Source of the DNA: Oncomelania hupensis
Taxonomy: Eukaryota > Mollusca > Gastropoda > Littorinimorpha > Pomatiopsidae
Direction: 5' to 3'
DNA: 64,000 bases
Assembly: GCA_036898135.1 (NCBI GenBank)
Contig: CM072515.1
Span: 17,236,411-17,300,410 of the forward strand
In this document: one piece after another, positions 44,601-59,900 of the stretch
How the letters are laid out: the number at the start of each line of letters is the position of its first letter
Position numbering within the stretch: the first letter of the stretch is position 1
Made by a program: the position numbers and the translations under genes
Notes under the pieces: model-generated
What the model was told of the DNA's origin: nothing
What the model saw: only the letters and a program-made list of their open reading frames with translations
The model's database searches: none

Positions 44601-47600
44601 TGGGTTATTTGATTATAAGATCAAGGTCATTGCAAGGTCACTGTTGTTTTTGACATAATAGAACTTCTGCTGTAGTTTATTTGATCATAAATGAGTGTTC
44701 ATGTAAACCCAGAGGTTAATGTCTCCATAAGATCAAAGTTAATATTTGGGTTTTAATGAAAACCTTTTGTTTAAGTTTTATCAAACTTAATCCATACTTG
44801 ACAATAATTTTTGTGTTGACTATTGTGAATAAGTTCTCCAAGGGGCATGTGAGTCATATGGGCTTTGCACTTCCAGTTTCAAAATAATTCATTGTTATGA
44901 TTCATGGTACTGTAGAAGAAACAATACTCACACACATGCACAGACACACACATAGTGGGAAAAGGAAAGAAGCAAAGAAGAAATATTTTGCCTACACAAT
45001 ACAATTAAGAATCAAACAAAGAACCAAACACAATTGTAAACATGTAAAACACTGAACCGAATAGTCAGAGATACTTAGGAGTTTATAGTAGATGTAGTAT
45101 TACAGTAGTAGAATAATATTTTCAGTAGTAGTGTTGATGGTGGTAGTGAAGTTGGTCACAGTAGTAGTAGTAATAGTAAAGAGTAGCAGCAGTGGTAGTG
45201 GTGCTGGTGGTAGCAGTAGCAGTGGGGAGGGGTGCGGGGTGTCTTATGGCTACCAATTGCTCTCACAATAATGCTTACCAGTTTTATTCTAGAACCACTT
45301 CAAAGGATCACTATAAAGTTACTGCAAATGGTTCAGTACAAATTTGCTGTAGTATTCAATAGCTTGTTTAGACATGTGGCCAGGTGGACTCTCTAAGGGG
45401 TCTTACTTGCATTAGGCTATTGTAGTGCGGTGGATTCTGCTACTAATGTACAGTTAAACCTGTCCTGTATGGCACTTTCTGTCAGTACTAGACCTATGAC
45501 TACCTAGGACTTGGAAGAGAAGAGCCTGTATAAAGTGTTTATTCAATTATAGATTCTAAACTGGGATTTGGGAAGCCAAAGTATTTATTGTTAATTATTA
45601 TTAATATTTTCCCCCTTTTGCAACTTTCAACACTTTGAGGCTGAAAAGGTTGTCAAATTATGAATGATTATTTATCTTTAAGAGAAGAATGTAATATTTT
45701 AAGGAATACCATGTGTAATTAATATTAGAATTAACACCATTTATTTGCAAACTTTGAGAAGTTTCTTGCTACTATACAATTCCATTCAATCAGGTTTTAG
45801 GGTGTTATCTTCTTGTAAATAATTTTTTTATTTGTTTGTTATGACAGGTTTCAGTGTTAGTCATACATAACAACCCTATAGCAAATCAATTCCTTGTTCC
45901 TTCCTGCTGCCTTTGTTTATGTATATCTTTGCAGGTTATTGTTATACTTGTAGTGTTTGTATTTTAGTACAATTGTCTGTGTGCTAGTTTGTTATAACTG
46001 AATCAAGGTATTGTAACAATGTAAGTTTTCATAGCTTTTATTATTTTCAGTGCCTTTTGTTTGCGTTCACATATTATATATTACATCTTTAGAACAGCTG
46101 ACTGTACTGCTTGGATCAAACATATCAGCTTCTGGCAAGGATTTCCAGGGATAAACACCTGAAATGTAGAAGGCAGACTGTATGTTGTTACTTCATGCCT
46201 TATGCAGTATAGTGAGCTGAACATACACAGATTTGCTTGTGTCTCAATAAACTTAGTTCTTGATTGCTGCCTTCACTGAGGCTTTTTGTTGGGATTTGTG
46301 AATTCCAGAGCATAGATTTGCCAATACTAGCACATTAATTCATTGGCAGATTTACCTTTTGGCCCAAGGAAGCATTTGTTAATAGCCTAAGCTGTGTGGA
46401 ATGATGTGTGACCGTCCCATGCTAATATTCTAGCTGCATGTGACCACGGACTATAAGAACTAATAAGACTGATGCAGTAACCAAAGTCTATACAAGTACA
46501 TGCACAAGAGTGGTAGTCTGTAGTAAGAAAACTTGGATAGTGTCTGACCGGATTTCTTTAGAGTGGCCTGAAGTGGACTTTGTTAGCTGGCTAGTGATAC
46601 TCTGAGCTCTCCTAGACGTTCGTTGTTTCATATTGATCACTCTTACTGTTTCATTTTAATTCTGTTAAAATAGGTTACTAGAGCCAACTCTATTTGCTTT
46701 CGAGCTGTTGATGAAAAAATATTGTATCATACATAAATCAAGTAATGGTATATACACAGTATAAGATCATGGTACTCCTACTCGATCAACACTATTAAGG
46801 AATAGTGTTGAAAAATGATAAATCGTGAGTATATAAAATTGGCTTAAACAGTATCGTGGACAGTATAACCAGATATGGAATTATTGGAAGCAAAGTCAAG
46901 TCGGAAGTAAGTTTTACTAAACAATTTGTCTTTAATAATGTCACAAAAGTGTGGTGTGGACAGTATGTCTTTATGATGTACATGTACATTAACTTGAATT
47001 ATGACACTAAACTCAATGCTGAGCACAGCAGGACCTGATACTATTGTTCCTCATAATAGATTTGGCTTATCATAATTTATTGTGACATATGGCTGTGAAC
47101 ACTATCAGTTTTCTCTACACTTGAATCCCATAACCAGTGTAATTATACAAGCAGAGTTTGCAGTTTATCGGTTCTTTGAATTAATTAACCTTTTACCCTT
47201 ACCATTTACAGCGATGATGCTAGGATTTTCGGTTCCTTGTTGCGTTGCACTTCACTACAGTAACTGTTCTTCAATATGTGCACTTTAAAACCTTTATTAA
47301 ATTATTATTGCTGTTGATGAAATTTTAATGTTGGAGGTTTCACGACCTTTCACCTTTTTTTGGTTGAAGTTTAGGCTCCAGGCACTGCGTTGTTATACTA
47401 ACCTGACTGTGCTAATTATAAGCGCTGCTCTAGACATGAGGTTAATTAAAATTTTTTACGTAACATGACCCTAATTAGAGAGAGGGGCTAAATGTAAAGG
47501 AAGCGAAGCGGTCTTGCGGAAGATATCTTGTGCAACATTTACAAGTAAAATTGTGAGTGGGTGAAAACATTTAATTCTCTTTATACTCGGGATCTCGGCT

Positions 47601-47907
47601 ACTTCACTGGTTCAAGTAGAGTCGGATCAGGGCAGGAAGTGTGCTGTTATCTAAGGTCCTATCTGAATTTGCTGCAATTATAGTTTACTGCACTTGGCAT
47701 TCACACATTTCAATTTGCCAGATAGTTTAGTAAGTGTTTGAAAGGTCAGACAAGAGAGGCTTGAAATAGTCTGATGCATGGAGCAATCTGAAGCAATATT
47801 CCTAAACAATAATTGTTGTCCAAATGCAAAATGCATTGTAAATGATGGTTTTGCATCAGGTGTAGTCTCAGACTTCTTGTTGTCTCAGTCCATGCATCAC
47901 AATGCAG

Positions 47908-47963
<56 letters not shown>

Positions 47964-50900
47964 TTCTCTCTCTCTCTCCCTGTTGTGAATATTCTAGTCC
48001 AGACTCAAACCTGTAGTATATATTATAAGCCGAAATCACATCAGAATTATAACTTGCAGGCACAAGTCTATCTTTATCTTGAGAAGTGTGCTTGGCAGTA
48101 ATTGTATAGCACTGACCCATTACCATCAATTTTATGGTGGGATGGATTACCAGAGTACCATTAGAAATCTTGACTTTGAGCCTTGCTTCTTTTGATCCTT
48201 TTACAATTTGACCTGGCTTAGTATTGACAAGAACTGTTGTCAAAGTATTTGGCATATTTGTTGGTATTATATAGCAATTTCCCAAGTACAGTGGAGTCCG
48301 GGTATAACGAATCTCAAGGGGGGGAATTTCGGGTTCGTTACAAGCGGGATTCGCTGTAGAGATTTGTACTGTAAACGGAAGTACACACCGGTGATGAGTA
48401 CACATCACAACATACAGTACGTAGATCGATCTAGGCCTACGAAGTTTATCAACAATGACTTCATTCAAGGTTATTTATAGCAGCCAATGACAGTTATGAC
48501 TTCAAGGCCTGGTTGACCTATGTACGAACTGGCATGCTTCTGCTGCTGTTCGTTATTGGCGATGAGCCAATTGAGGCAAAGTAGGCCAAGGGAATACACA
48601 AAGTGTTCGTTACAAGCGGAGATTCGTTATTTGCCTAGTGGATTTGTTCGTTATAGGAAGGGATTAAATAGTAAAACAAAGAAGGGAGTGTGTCGGGAAA
48701 TGGATGGTAGTACGCTAATCGCGGGTGTTCGTTATTCCAAGGTTCGTTATAGGTGGACTCCACTGTATAATATATCACACAAATTCACATTATCATAATT
48801 ATGAATATATCATAGTTGTGCCGGTGCATTATATTTGATGTCTCTGATATATTTTGCTTTTTTTTTCAATTGTTTTAATATTACAGCTTTAACACTTCAG
48901 TACATTACTGGTTTTGCTTCTCTGATCAGTTAAAAATTGCGCCTTTGAATCAGTTTGTTTTATTTTTTAACGATGACATTGAAGGAATATATTGTGTTAT
49001 TTTTTAACGTTGACATTGAAGGGATATTTTGAGCAACAGTGTTTGGAAATGTGAAGTAATTATATAGAATCAGCACTCATCCAAGACTTCGGTCACAGTC
49101 ATGCACTAATTTCACCGCTAGGCTATGACGGAACAGATCTCTTATCAGCTGTTGGTGCATGTGGGAGCATGGAACCATGATCGATAAATCTTGTTCACTT
49201 GGTCGCTCTAGCATGAGCTCACATGTTCAGGTCCTTGATAACACCTCAGGGTGTATAAAAAGCCTCTTGCACGTTTATGTGCTAGAGGGATTATAGAGAT
49301 CACATGCAGATGGTTTGGGAAGGTGAAGGTTTAACCGAAGGTATGTTTAATGCATTAGAATTTATGTATTTCTGGTCGTTTTCTTGTGTAACAAAACTAT
49401 GTACTATTTTATAATGTAGGCTATTATAGAAAAGGGCAAGTTTTATATAAATATAAATTCTAGAATTTGTTATTGAAATGCAAACCACTCATACACTGAC
49501 ATACTTTATTTACACGCACATGAGATCAGGCATACCACAGGTGCTTGGAATTCTTCATGAGTGAGTCTGTTACCATTGTATTGTTACAAACCGCTTTGCA
49601 CTTGTATTTCGCTTGTTTACTACTTCAGTGTTGTAGGAATAGTACCTGAATTTAAAAAAAGAAAGAAAGGTGTATTGAAGTTGAACTGGGATTGGTGTCA
49701 GAGCTAAGGTGTGCATTTTACTATAAAATGTTTAATACTGTACTACATAAATAATGTGTTCATCTTAACAGCTCAGATGGGGGCAAGTCAAAGGATATAG
49801 CATCAAATAAACATCCATAACTTTTTTTGTAGGTGCCAGATAAAGTTGACAGCTATGGCAGGGCTCGGTGTGCAGATGTAATTAATTACTCTATTTACCC
49901 TAGGATTAGTGGGCGTTTGTTGCATCATTGTATGGAGCAAAGCAGGGAGTCCAATATTATCACAAGGTTTAGGTGATCATTGCACGCAATCAAAGCATTA
50001 TTTTTGTTATTCTGGGCTATAGTTTCTTTGCTCCCAGCATATATAGCGAGAATGGGATACCATTGTGACCTCTCTGGCTATTTTTGAATTTCTTTTGGCA
50101 ATTCATTTCACGGGAAGGCTAAATTTGGCCAAGATGTCTGTTATGGGCTGAGTGTATTTCATTTCAGATAGGTTCTGTTTAGCAAGAACAGTTTAGAGAT
50201 TGTTTACTAGGGTTGACTTTGTAGTGCTGTAAGTATTATTGCCTTTTAATAAGATTGTTGGCTGGAATTAAAACATGCCATATCAGATTTGTGCGCCTTT
50301 GAAGTCAATAAGCTTTATCAGACCTTTTGGCTCCTTCTGCTGGGGCCCATTTTGAGACCAACGTATGGAGTGTACATTTTGTAAGATGTTATCCTTTTGA
50401 AGACTTGGTTGAATCCAGTAGGATTTAACATTGTAAGGGCTGTACAAGGTGGTTTTCGTTTCCTTCTTTTATTTTTTTCTTCTTGATGTTCACATTCCTG
50501 ACATTTTGTTAGGAGTCTGACAAATATGTGATTGCATGCATTTGATATTGAATATGGAAATGCTTTTGAATGATGTAGAGGAAATATTCTAGTGGCATCA
50601 CCATTTCTTTGATTTAGTTTTATTAGCTAAAGTGCATGATTCCTTTTTGTTCAGGTTTCTATAATGCATAATTATTATTTTTGTTTGCTTGTTTTGTTTT
50701 CAGGATGGCAAGATGACATAGAAAAACTGACTCCGTCCCCTGTGGTCCAGTACCCACAGGATACCGTCAGTCCTCCCATGGCACGACGCCGCTTCCACAC
50801 ATTTACTAGGGAGTCATGGGATGGAGGCGGAGGTCAGAGTGGGGTCAGAGGGCAAGGGGGTGGAGGTCAAACATATCAGCCCTCAAAATACGGCTTGGTG

Positions 50901-53900
50901 GTGGAAGAGATATATGGAAGAGACGGAGCTTATGGAGGTTATGGCCAGCACCCCAGCACCAACTATGAGGCTATAGGCTACCACTACCCATCCACCACAA
51001 CCACCAACAGTGGAAGTAAGAACATCATATTTTTGTGGTGAATTGATAATTGTTTTTGAAATATTCTCCTTATTTCAATTTTTGTATGTACACTTTACAG
51101 TCCATGTGATGTGATCGCCAAACTTCTTTTTTTCCAATCATTTCTTTTTCTTCTGAATTTTCATTCTTCAGACAGCTATTGTGTAGTTCCTTTCTCACTC
51201 TTTTTGTGGAAAGTGATGGATTATTTTTTATGAGGATTCCTGAAATTGTTATGTAGATATTGTTGAGGTTTTGTTGCTCTACTCCCGTAACTCGTATGTG
51301 AGACTGCGTGAGTTACTAAACAAATATATATATTGACTCAGAAGCATTCTTGTTAGAAGTCGGGGAATAGTTTATTGTTCATTAGAAGAAACAAAATCTA
51401 TTAATAAAACTATAAGTATGCTTTTTTCGTGGACATATCAGTGCACTTTAGAAAGTTTAATGAATTCATTACGATCTATATGTAAACAGACATGTTTTAT
51501 TCAATAGTGGGAGACCAGCAAAGCCCAGGGAGCAGTCCAGCCATGGTGCGTCGCATGTTGAATCGAGCACCTGTGGAGCATCGCCGCAGTTTCCCTGACA
51601 GCGCTCGCAGCCAACAGCTGCTGGATGAGTACTACGATGGCTACGGCAGCAGCAGCACAGCAGGTGGCAGCACCAGTGGCTATGGTAGTGGAGGTGAAGT
51701 TCTCCATTTGTGTAATCATGAGGCCAAAAGGCGTTCTTGAGAGAACAAGTTGCTTTCTCTTACACCTTTTATGGTGGATTTTGATCATCTGCCTGTTTCT
51801 GCCTTGATCATGACTATACCGTGGTAAAGTTTGCACTAATTGCAAAATGTGCATTTATATGACCTTGTGTGTATGCGTTGTTTGATTCTGGACGCAAATT
51901 TTCATGACGGTGCATGCAAATTTCCTGTATGCCTGCAAAACTGAAACTGCTCAACCTGTAAGTTGGTTATTTTGGCTATTACTCTCTGTACTTACTTTTC
52001 ATTCCTTTTTTTTTTTTTTTTTTTTTTGCATATAAAACAGGTGGAGGGTACGAATATTCAGGAAACATGCTATCTCCACCGTTACGGAAGTCAACAGATT
52101 TCCAAGAGAGCGTGGCCACGAAGCCTCGCTCCATCCTGCGCACAAGCCAGAGCCAAGTGCAGATCCAGGTTCGGCAGCCGGCACTGTCGGACAAGACGTC
52201 GCCAGTGTTCAGCTCGCACCAGGACACACAGCAGAGCCAGGGTACCGTCAAGAAAACTGTGGGTGACCTGAGGCAGTGGCAGCAGCAGCACCAGGAAGAG
52301 CTGCTCCATCAGCACATTGAAACACAGGTAGGTTGTGTTGAAACACTGAACATAGATATTTCTGTAAGAGTCGTTACACTAACCATCATGTCCTCTTGCT
52401 CAGTGTTTCACTTTCTCCTCATAGATGAAGTATTTATCATTGGTTGTAGGAAACTAAATTCAGTTACATTGCCTGGCATTGTCATTTATGCTATACAGAG
52501 CTTTCAAGTTTGTGTTTCACCTAAAATTTGAGTTGACACAGCCATTTGTAGTGTACTAATTTTCTGTTTTAGATTTTGTTGTAGGGAGAGTGGGGGGAAG
52601 TAATTTAACTCCTTAGAATTATTGTTCAGCGTATTGGAGACTTTGATACTGCCCAATGTTCCTTAGTTTCCTGCTCTTGCATTGAGTTGCTAGTGCAGTG
52701 ATGTGCATGTTGAGCCACCATCTTCTTTGTAAATGTTTTCTTACGGCTACTGTCGTATATAATTATGCATTTTTGTTTGGTTACCTTCAAGCATGTTTTT
52801 GTGAGTTTGAATTTGAAATCGGTTTCAGGCATTATATGGGAAGCAAACGATGCCCTTGGATTCATTAGTCCGTCAGCTAGGGCTGAAAGAAGATGATCCA
52901 ACTCGCTGGGAACCAGTGAGACGTGCAGCTGACAACATTATCAGCGAGAAAAACATGATCATTGAGAAACTGCGGCAAAGAGTGCTGGAGCTGGAGGCTG
53001 ACCTGAAGATGACGGACAACAAGCTACGGCACGCCTTGCTGGCCACCGACAACAAGGCTGATCTCGTGCAGCAAAAGGTCAAGGTCAGTGTTATCATGTT
53101 TCTTTGTTTGAGAGATGTCAAGTGAAGTCAAGTTAACAGATCTCCACACCAAAATGTCCCTTGTTGTCCAATACAGATTTATTGAATTGACTTATCTTGT
53201 TTTTTAGATAACAGTTAATCGATTTATTTTGTTTCTTTGTGCAACAGTCAGTCAGTTGGTGGTTTAGACAAATGTTGAGTAAAGTGTACATAGTCATGTA
53301 GTAAAGAGTAAATAATTCGAGATAACTTCTTCATTATTTTAAAATTCTGTTTATTTTTGTTTTCTTTGCAGGAGCTTCAGTACAAGTGTGCAAATCTCAA
53401 ATCTGAACTGGCAGAGACGCGCACAAAGAAGAACACTGAGATCAACAACCTGGAGGAACAACTAGGGTATCATTATTTGTTCGCTTCTTTTTTAAAATTC
53501 TTTTTCTTTGTTTGTTGGCATTGCATTGTTTTGTTGGCTTCTGTGGAACACTATATTAATTTGTAAAGTTGTACCAACAAAGAAAAATCAATGGAGCGAC
53601 AACGTTTAAACAGTTATAACTTTCAAATTGACGCTGTTGTTGTGTCTACGTTCTGTTTCAGCGCTTCTGAGCATGAGATTCAACAGATGAAATCAGAGAT
53701 CAAGTTGAAAGAAGCAGATTTTGAGGCACTGGAGAGAAAGGTAACGTTCTAGCATAGTCAATGAGAGCTTGTCTTCTGGCGTATTTCCTTTTTCATGTAA
53801 GTCAGCTGTTATCAAACCCCTGCTTAAGAAGCCTAGTCGGGATAAGAATGACCTGAAAAACTACAGACCTGTATCTACATGTAATCTGTCATTTTTATCT

Positions 53901-56900
53901 AAAGTCATTGAAAAGCTAGTCTTGAAACAACTTTTTGCTTATCTGAATGATAACTCCCTTCTCAATCCAAACCAGTCAGCTTATAAATCTTTTCATAGCA
54001 CAGAGACAGCTCTCCTGAAAGTCACCAATGACCTCTTGCTCGTTCTGGACAGCGGTAACATCTACATCCTAACCCTCTTTGATCTTAGTGCGGCCTTTGA
54101 CACCTTTGACCATCACACCCTATTCAAGACCCTGCGGGGTTACTTTGGAATTTCTGGATCAGTTTTGGCTTGGTTTCGATCTTACCTTTCCGATAGAACT
54201 CAGGCGGTTGCTGCGGATGGATGTTTCTCCAGCAGAGCTGACTTGGTGTGCGGGGTTCTACAGGGGTCCGTCTTAGGCCCTGTTTTGTTCATAATATACA
54301 CCAAGCCACTGCTCCTTTTGCTCGAAAAGCATGCTGTTGAGAGCCAGACGTTTGCAGATGACACGCCGCTGTACAAACCCAGCCGTCCTTCTCATGTTAA
54401 CTTCGCTGTCCAGACTGAGCAGGAGTGCATTGATGAGGTCAAGTCATGGATGGCCCTCAGTAGGCTGAGGTTGAATGACGACAAGACAGAAGCACTCCTT
54501 ATCCACAATCACAAATCATCCTTTGCCTCGTCTCTCCCCACTTCTCTTCAAGTATGCTGCTCTGACATACAGTTCTCTCCCTCTGCTAGGAATTTTGGCT
54601 ACATTCTCTCCGATGATATGTCTCTCAACAATCACATCTTTCACATCTGTCGCTCTGCTTACACCATCATCCGTCAGATCAGCTCCATCCGCCATTACCT
54701 CACTATTAGTGCTACAAAAACCTTAGTCTGTGCCATCATTCTCTCTCGTCTAGACTATTGCAACCCTCTTCTGTCAGGTTCACCTAAACACTTTATCGAT
54801 AAACTGCAAAGGGTCCAAAACTCTGCTGCTAGGTTAGTTCTTAAGGCAAAAAAGCGTGATCACATCACTCCACTTCTCCACTCACTTCACTGGCTCCCCG
54901 TCCAAGCCCGCATCGACTATAAACTGTCCATTCTCTGCCACTTCTTTTCTGACTCCTGCTCCTCCTATCTTACTGATCTTCTAACTGTCTACTCACCCTC
55001 TCGACAAGCTTCGCTCCTCTGCAGATGCGCGCATTCTTTTTGTTCCCAAGACATGCACTAAGACATATGGTGAACGATCTTTCTCCTTCTACCTTCTGCG
55101 CTCCCAAACAATTGAATTCTCTCCCATCACACATTCGCAACATACCGACCACCCAGGCCTTCAAAAACGCACTCAAGACCCATCTCTTCAAACTGTACTA
55201 TCCTGATTGACTCTCACCCTCTGACCGATGACGGACGCCGGCTGTGTGCCGCCCATGGCTTGACATATAAATAGTCTGTACATTTATATCTGAGGGGAGG
55301 AGGGGCGGGGGCTGTTTTTTTATCTAATTATTTTTATATAATGATTTTGCATTAGTTTATACATTATTTTACTGATAATATTTTTATTTCTGCAACAGGG
55401 ATGAGACGGGTCTTGTCTTTTTTTAGTCTGATCATTGTATTAATTAATTATTGTTAGATGTATTAAAGTTTTAGTTACATTTTTAAATTTGTATGGTGAA
55501 TTCTCAGATTTTATTATCTTATTATTATCTAATATGCCATTTGTATTTTAAAATTAATACTTTTTATTATGCATGTGAAGTGTATTGTGTATGATTTTGT
55601 TCCTTTGTATGCTTTTGAGAGTACGGTTGGTGTGAATGCTTGCATACTTCGTTTTTATTGTTCATCTGTCTGTTCTGATCGGTATACTATCTTATCTAAT
55701 ATATATCCTATGTTAAGAGCGGTGAGCCCAGCCCTGAGCGGGGGTACTGCGCTATACAAGCCTACTTATAAGACGAGACAGAGCTAAAAAGCTAAAGGAG
55801 ATAAAACACACCAGATTAATAAAAGGTTCTCTAGTCATGTATTTTGCTAAAAGATTCTTCAGGAGTTAAAAGCTAACCGCTTCTTGTACAGTCAGTGAGA
55901 AATATTTATAAAAATATTAATGATATAGTTTGAATCATTCGCAGAATTCATCAGTAGCGTGTATTGAAGAAAAGATTTTATTTTAAACAAATTTCTGAAT
56001 GGCGATGTTGAGACTTGTTAGGACATTAATGTCATGTCTCCAATTGTGTTTTACATACGTGTAATGCTAAGCTATGATCAGTTCTATAGTATGTAGTAGT
56101 AGTAGTAGTAGTAATAAGAAGAAGCATGACAAGACCGCCTGATCTTCACTGATATGGTATTACTTTCTGTGTTTAGCTGCTGGGGAAGGAAAAGGAGGTG
56201 GAGGAATGGGTCCAGCGTTTTCAGGAGATGAAGGCCAACCATCAGCAGCTGAGACAAAAGTTGGACAGTGTGGAGCGATACTTGTCGGATCTGCCTTCTG
56301 CTGAAGAAACCATGCGTAACACTCAAGAAATATCCTTTACAGATTTTCTTAGTTGATTTATTTATTTAATCAATCTTATATAGCGCTTTTCCAGCCCAAG
56401 AGCTGCTCAAGGCACTAGTCAATACAGGATCTAACTCAAACCGCCCAAGTTTGGCGTCCGCTTAAAATAATACGACGTAAATAAAATGCAGTTGATGAGT
56501 TCCTTGTGGATTGAATAGTGCAGTTTCAAGTATGTCAGATATTAAATGGAAAGATCAGTTTGGCAATGAAGTAGTCACTGTAATTTCAGGATTCTACCTT
56601 GCAAACCTTTGTTTATAGGATTTCTCTTACTATGAGAAAATTAACATTATTTTACTGATAATATTTTTATTTTTATTTTTATTTTTGCGGGTTATTGATG
56701 GTTACAAACGTAAATTACTCAAACTCAATCAAGACTTACTATCCATCTTAACAACCGCTGCAACACAATTAGACTCTATCAGCTACCAAAGATATATCAA
56801 TACTCTTCAAACGAAAGAAAGTGTAACACGTTCCATATTATTTCAACGCAAAAACAGAAAATTGGCCAGACTCTTGCAATGGAGATCAAAATCATCAGCC

Positions 56901-59900
56901 GCAGCAGCAATGACATCATCATCATCTGCAACATCTTCATGTCATTTCCCAGAAAACCTTCTATCACCTGGCCCACAATCAACAGACCTATTGTTACCAG
57001 CAACACCTCCAGCAATTACACGGAGAACAGTCCCGACATTCCCTACCACCAACAATAATCCAAAAAGAAAGAAAAACAGATGATTTGTTCGCAGATTTCC
57101 TCAATCACCAGACAAGAAGCAAGTCATCAATTTGTCCACTGTTCATCTGACAGAAGAACAAACACATGTATTATCTCTCGGACCCAAATTTTGCCCTACT
57201 CCAACCAACATCAACAAGCTAAAACTATTAGAAGACACATGTGAAGGGATGAGAAGATTAAGACTGAAGGAGTTCTTCTTACAAGATGACACACCTGCCC
57301 AACTCTCCACCAGACCTAAATTCTACAAAAAGACATATTGGTGTCCTAGAAACGGAAGGGATGAGGCCCTGGATGCATACTGCTCTACCATCAAAACCAG
57401 AGTTAAAGCTTTTAAACCTGTCCCCAACAACAAGAAAAATATTAACCGAACAGATCAGAAAGCAATTCACGAGCTGAAACAATTGGTAGAAGAAAGAACA
57501 ATTCGAATCATCCCTGCTGACAAAGGTGGGGCAGTAGTGGTCCAAGACTTCAATGACTACAAAAAAGAAGCCATGCGTCAACTGAACGACCCAGCCACCT
57601 ATGAGAAACTCTCCACAGATCCCACCAAAGAAATTGCAGAGAAATCCAACGAACTTTTACAACAACTGAAGAACGAAAGTTATATTGACACCAATACATA
57701 CAACTGGGGACTGCTTGATACCAATAACACAAAGTGCCACACGTTCTACCATCTCCCTAAGGTTCACAAAAGTCAAGAACATCCACCAGGGCGCCCAATT
57801 GTATCTGGAATCGGAGGACCCACTGAACACCTATCAAAGCTAGTTGACTACTGGCTCCAACCAGTTGTGCACCAACTGCCATCTTTTGTAAAAGATACAA
57901 CACATTTTCTAAGGATTGTTGAAGAATGGAAACAAACATTCGAGCCATTTCCACAAGATGCGCTGTTAGTCACGATCGATGTTGTGGGTTTATATACGAA
58001 CATTCCGCACCATGAAGTGGGTCCGTCTATTCAGGCAGCCCTAAACCACTACACCGCTGCACCAGAGACACCTCCACTAGACCGACTTGTTCCAATTATT
58101 GAACATATCCTCCACAACAATGTGTTCCAGTTTGACAATGAAATATACCGACAAAGATTTGGCACAGCGATGGGAACACCCATGGCACCTACAATAGCCA
58201 ATATTTTTATGGCCTGGGTGGAGAATACTATCCTCACCACCTCCCCATGGACCATTGACAACAACTGCTGGAAAAGATTCATTGATGATATTGCGATGCT
58301 ATGGTTTCATGGAGAAGACCAATTTAAACTGTTTCTCCAATGGATGAACAATCTCCACCCGACAATCAAATTCACAGCAAACTATGGTTGTTGCAACATC
58401 TCATACCTGGATGTGAGTTTGAATATCAATGACAACAAACTCTCTACTGATTTATTTGTAAAACCCACTGATGCCAACATGTGTCTACCGTTCCACAGCT
58501 GTCACCCCCGACATTGTACACGCTCCATTCCATACAGCCAATGCCTGCGTATTCGACGCATCTGCTCTGACGATTCCACTTTCATGAAAAGAGCGAAAGA
58601 ACTCGAAGAGAAATTGAAAAGAAGGGGCTACCCAAAAAAACTGTTAAAACAAGCCATACAAAAGGTAGCAGCAATACCCAGACAAAGCACGCTGAACTAC
58701 AAGGAACGACAACAGACAGACAGAGTTCCAGTGATAATAACACACAATCCTAGTAACCCCCCTCTGTCACAATGGCTCAAGGAGTACATGCCTGTCCTAC
58801 ATTCTAGTACCAGAATGAAAAAAGCAGTTCCAGAACCACCCATTGTTGGAAAAAGAAACTGCAGGAACCTGCGTAGCATGCTTATGCCAAGCAAGTTACC
58901 TAAAGAGATAAAACACTGCGAACAACAGCAGCTACAGCAGAACAAATCACAGGAACCACAGCCGCAAACACAAGAACACCAACAACAACTGTCACAACAG
59001 GCTCAACTGCATCAGTCGACGCATCAACAGTCGCAACAGCAGCAGTCGCAACAACAACAGTTGCTACAGCATCATTCTCAGCAGCAGCAGTTACAGCTAC
59101 AGCAGTCGCAGCCGCAGTCACAGCAGTTACAACAGCAGCAGTCGAAGCACCAACAGTCGCAGCAGCAGCAGTCGCAACAACAACAGTTGCAGCAGCAGCG
59201 ATCGCAGCAGCAGCAGTCACAGATAAAGCAGCCACAGCAACAACAGCAACTAGAGTTGCAGCAGCAGCAGTGTCAGCTACATCAGCCGCAGCAGAAGTCC
59301 CAACCGTTGAAGCAACAGCACTCGCAGAAACTACCTAATGGATGTCATCAATGTAATGCGAAAAGATGTGTCGTCTGCCATAACCATTTGAACACAACCA
59401 AAACATTTACGAGTGTTGTTAATGGAGGCAAACACAACATTTGCAGTGACCTTAGCTGCACTTCAACCAACTTGGTGTACCTCATTGACTGTGCTAAATG
59501 TAATCAAGTGCAGTATGTAGGAGAAACTGGTCAGACACTGAAAAAAAGACTTTATGGACACAGATATAACATCAGTCACTTCAATGATCACCACGACAAT
59601 GACGACAGCAAGAGAACAGCATATACAAAAGAAGATACAATGGTTGCTAAACATTTCAATCTACCTGCACATTCAATCAAGGACATGAGATGCACAGCGA
59701 TCGAACAAATTCATCATGATGATGTGGTGTTACGCAGGCGGAGAGAGAAATTCTGGCGACACCAGTTACAGACGAACTTTCCCGACTGACTAAATGTTTT
59801 TGACTGACTGACTGCATAGCTGGTTTCACAAGTGAGTGTGCTCTTCTTGATAACGCTGTGGTCCTGATTCGGCTCTTTACAGTCCGCTGGACCCTATAAA

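Noticed and set aside
47746..48468. 240-codon minus-strand open frame
   Set aside because: Runs across a (CT)n tract and into a pogo-type MITE; no family resemblance.
58900..59235. Ala/Val-rich minus-strand open frame
   Set aside because: Antisense shadow of the Gln-rich linker (CAG/CAA read backwards).
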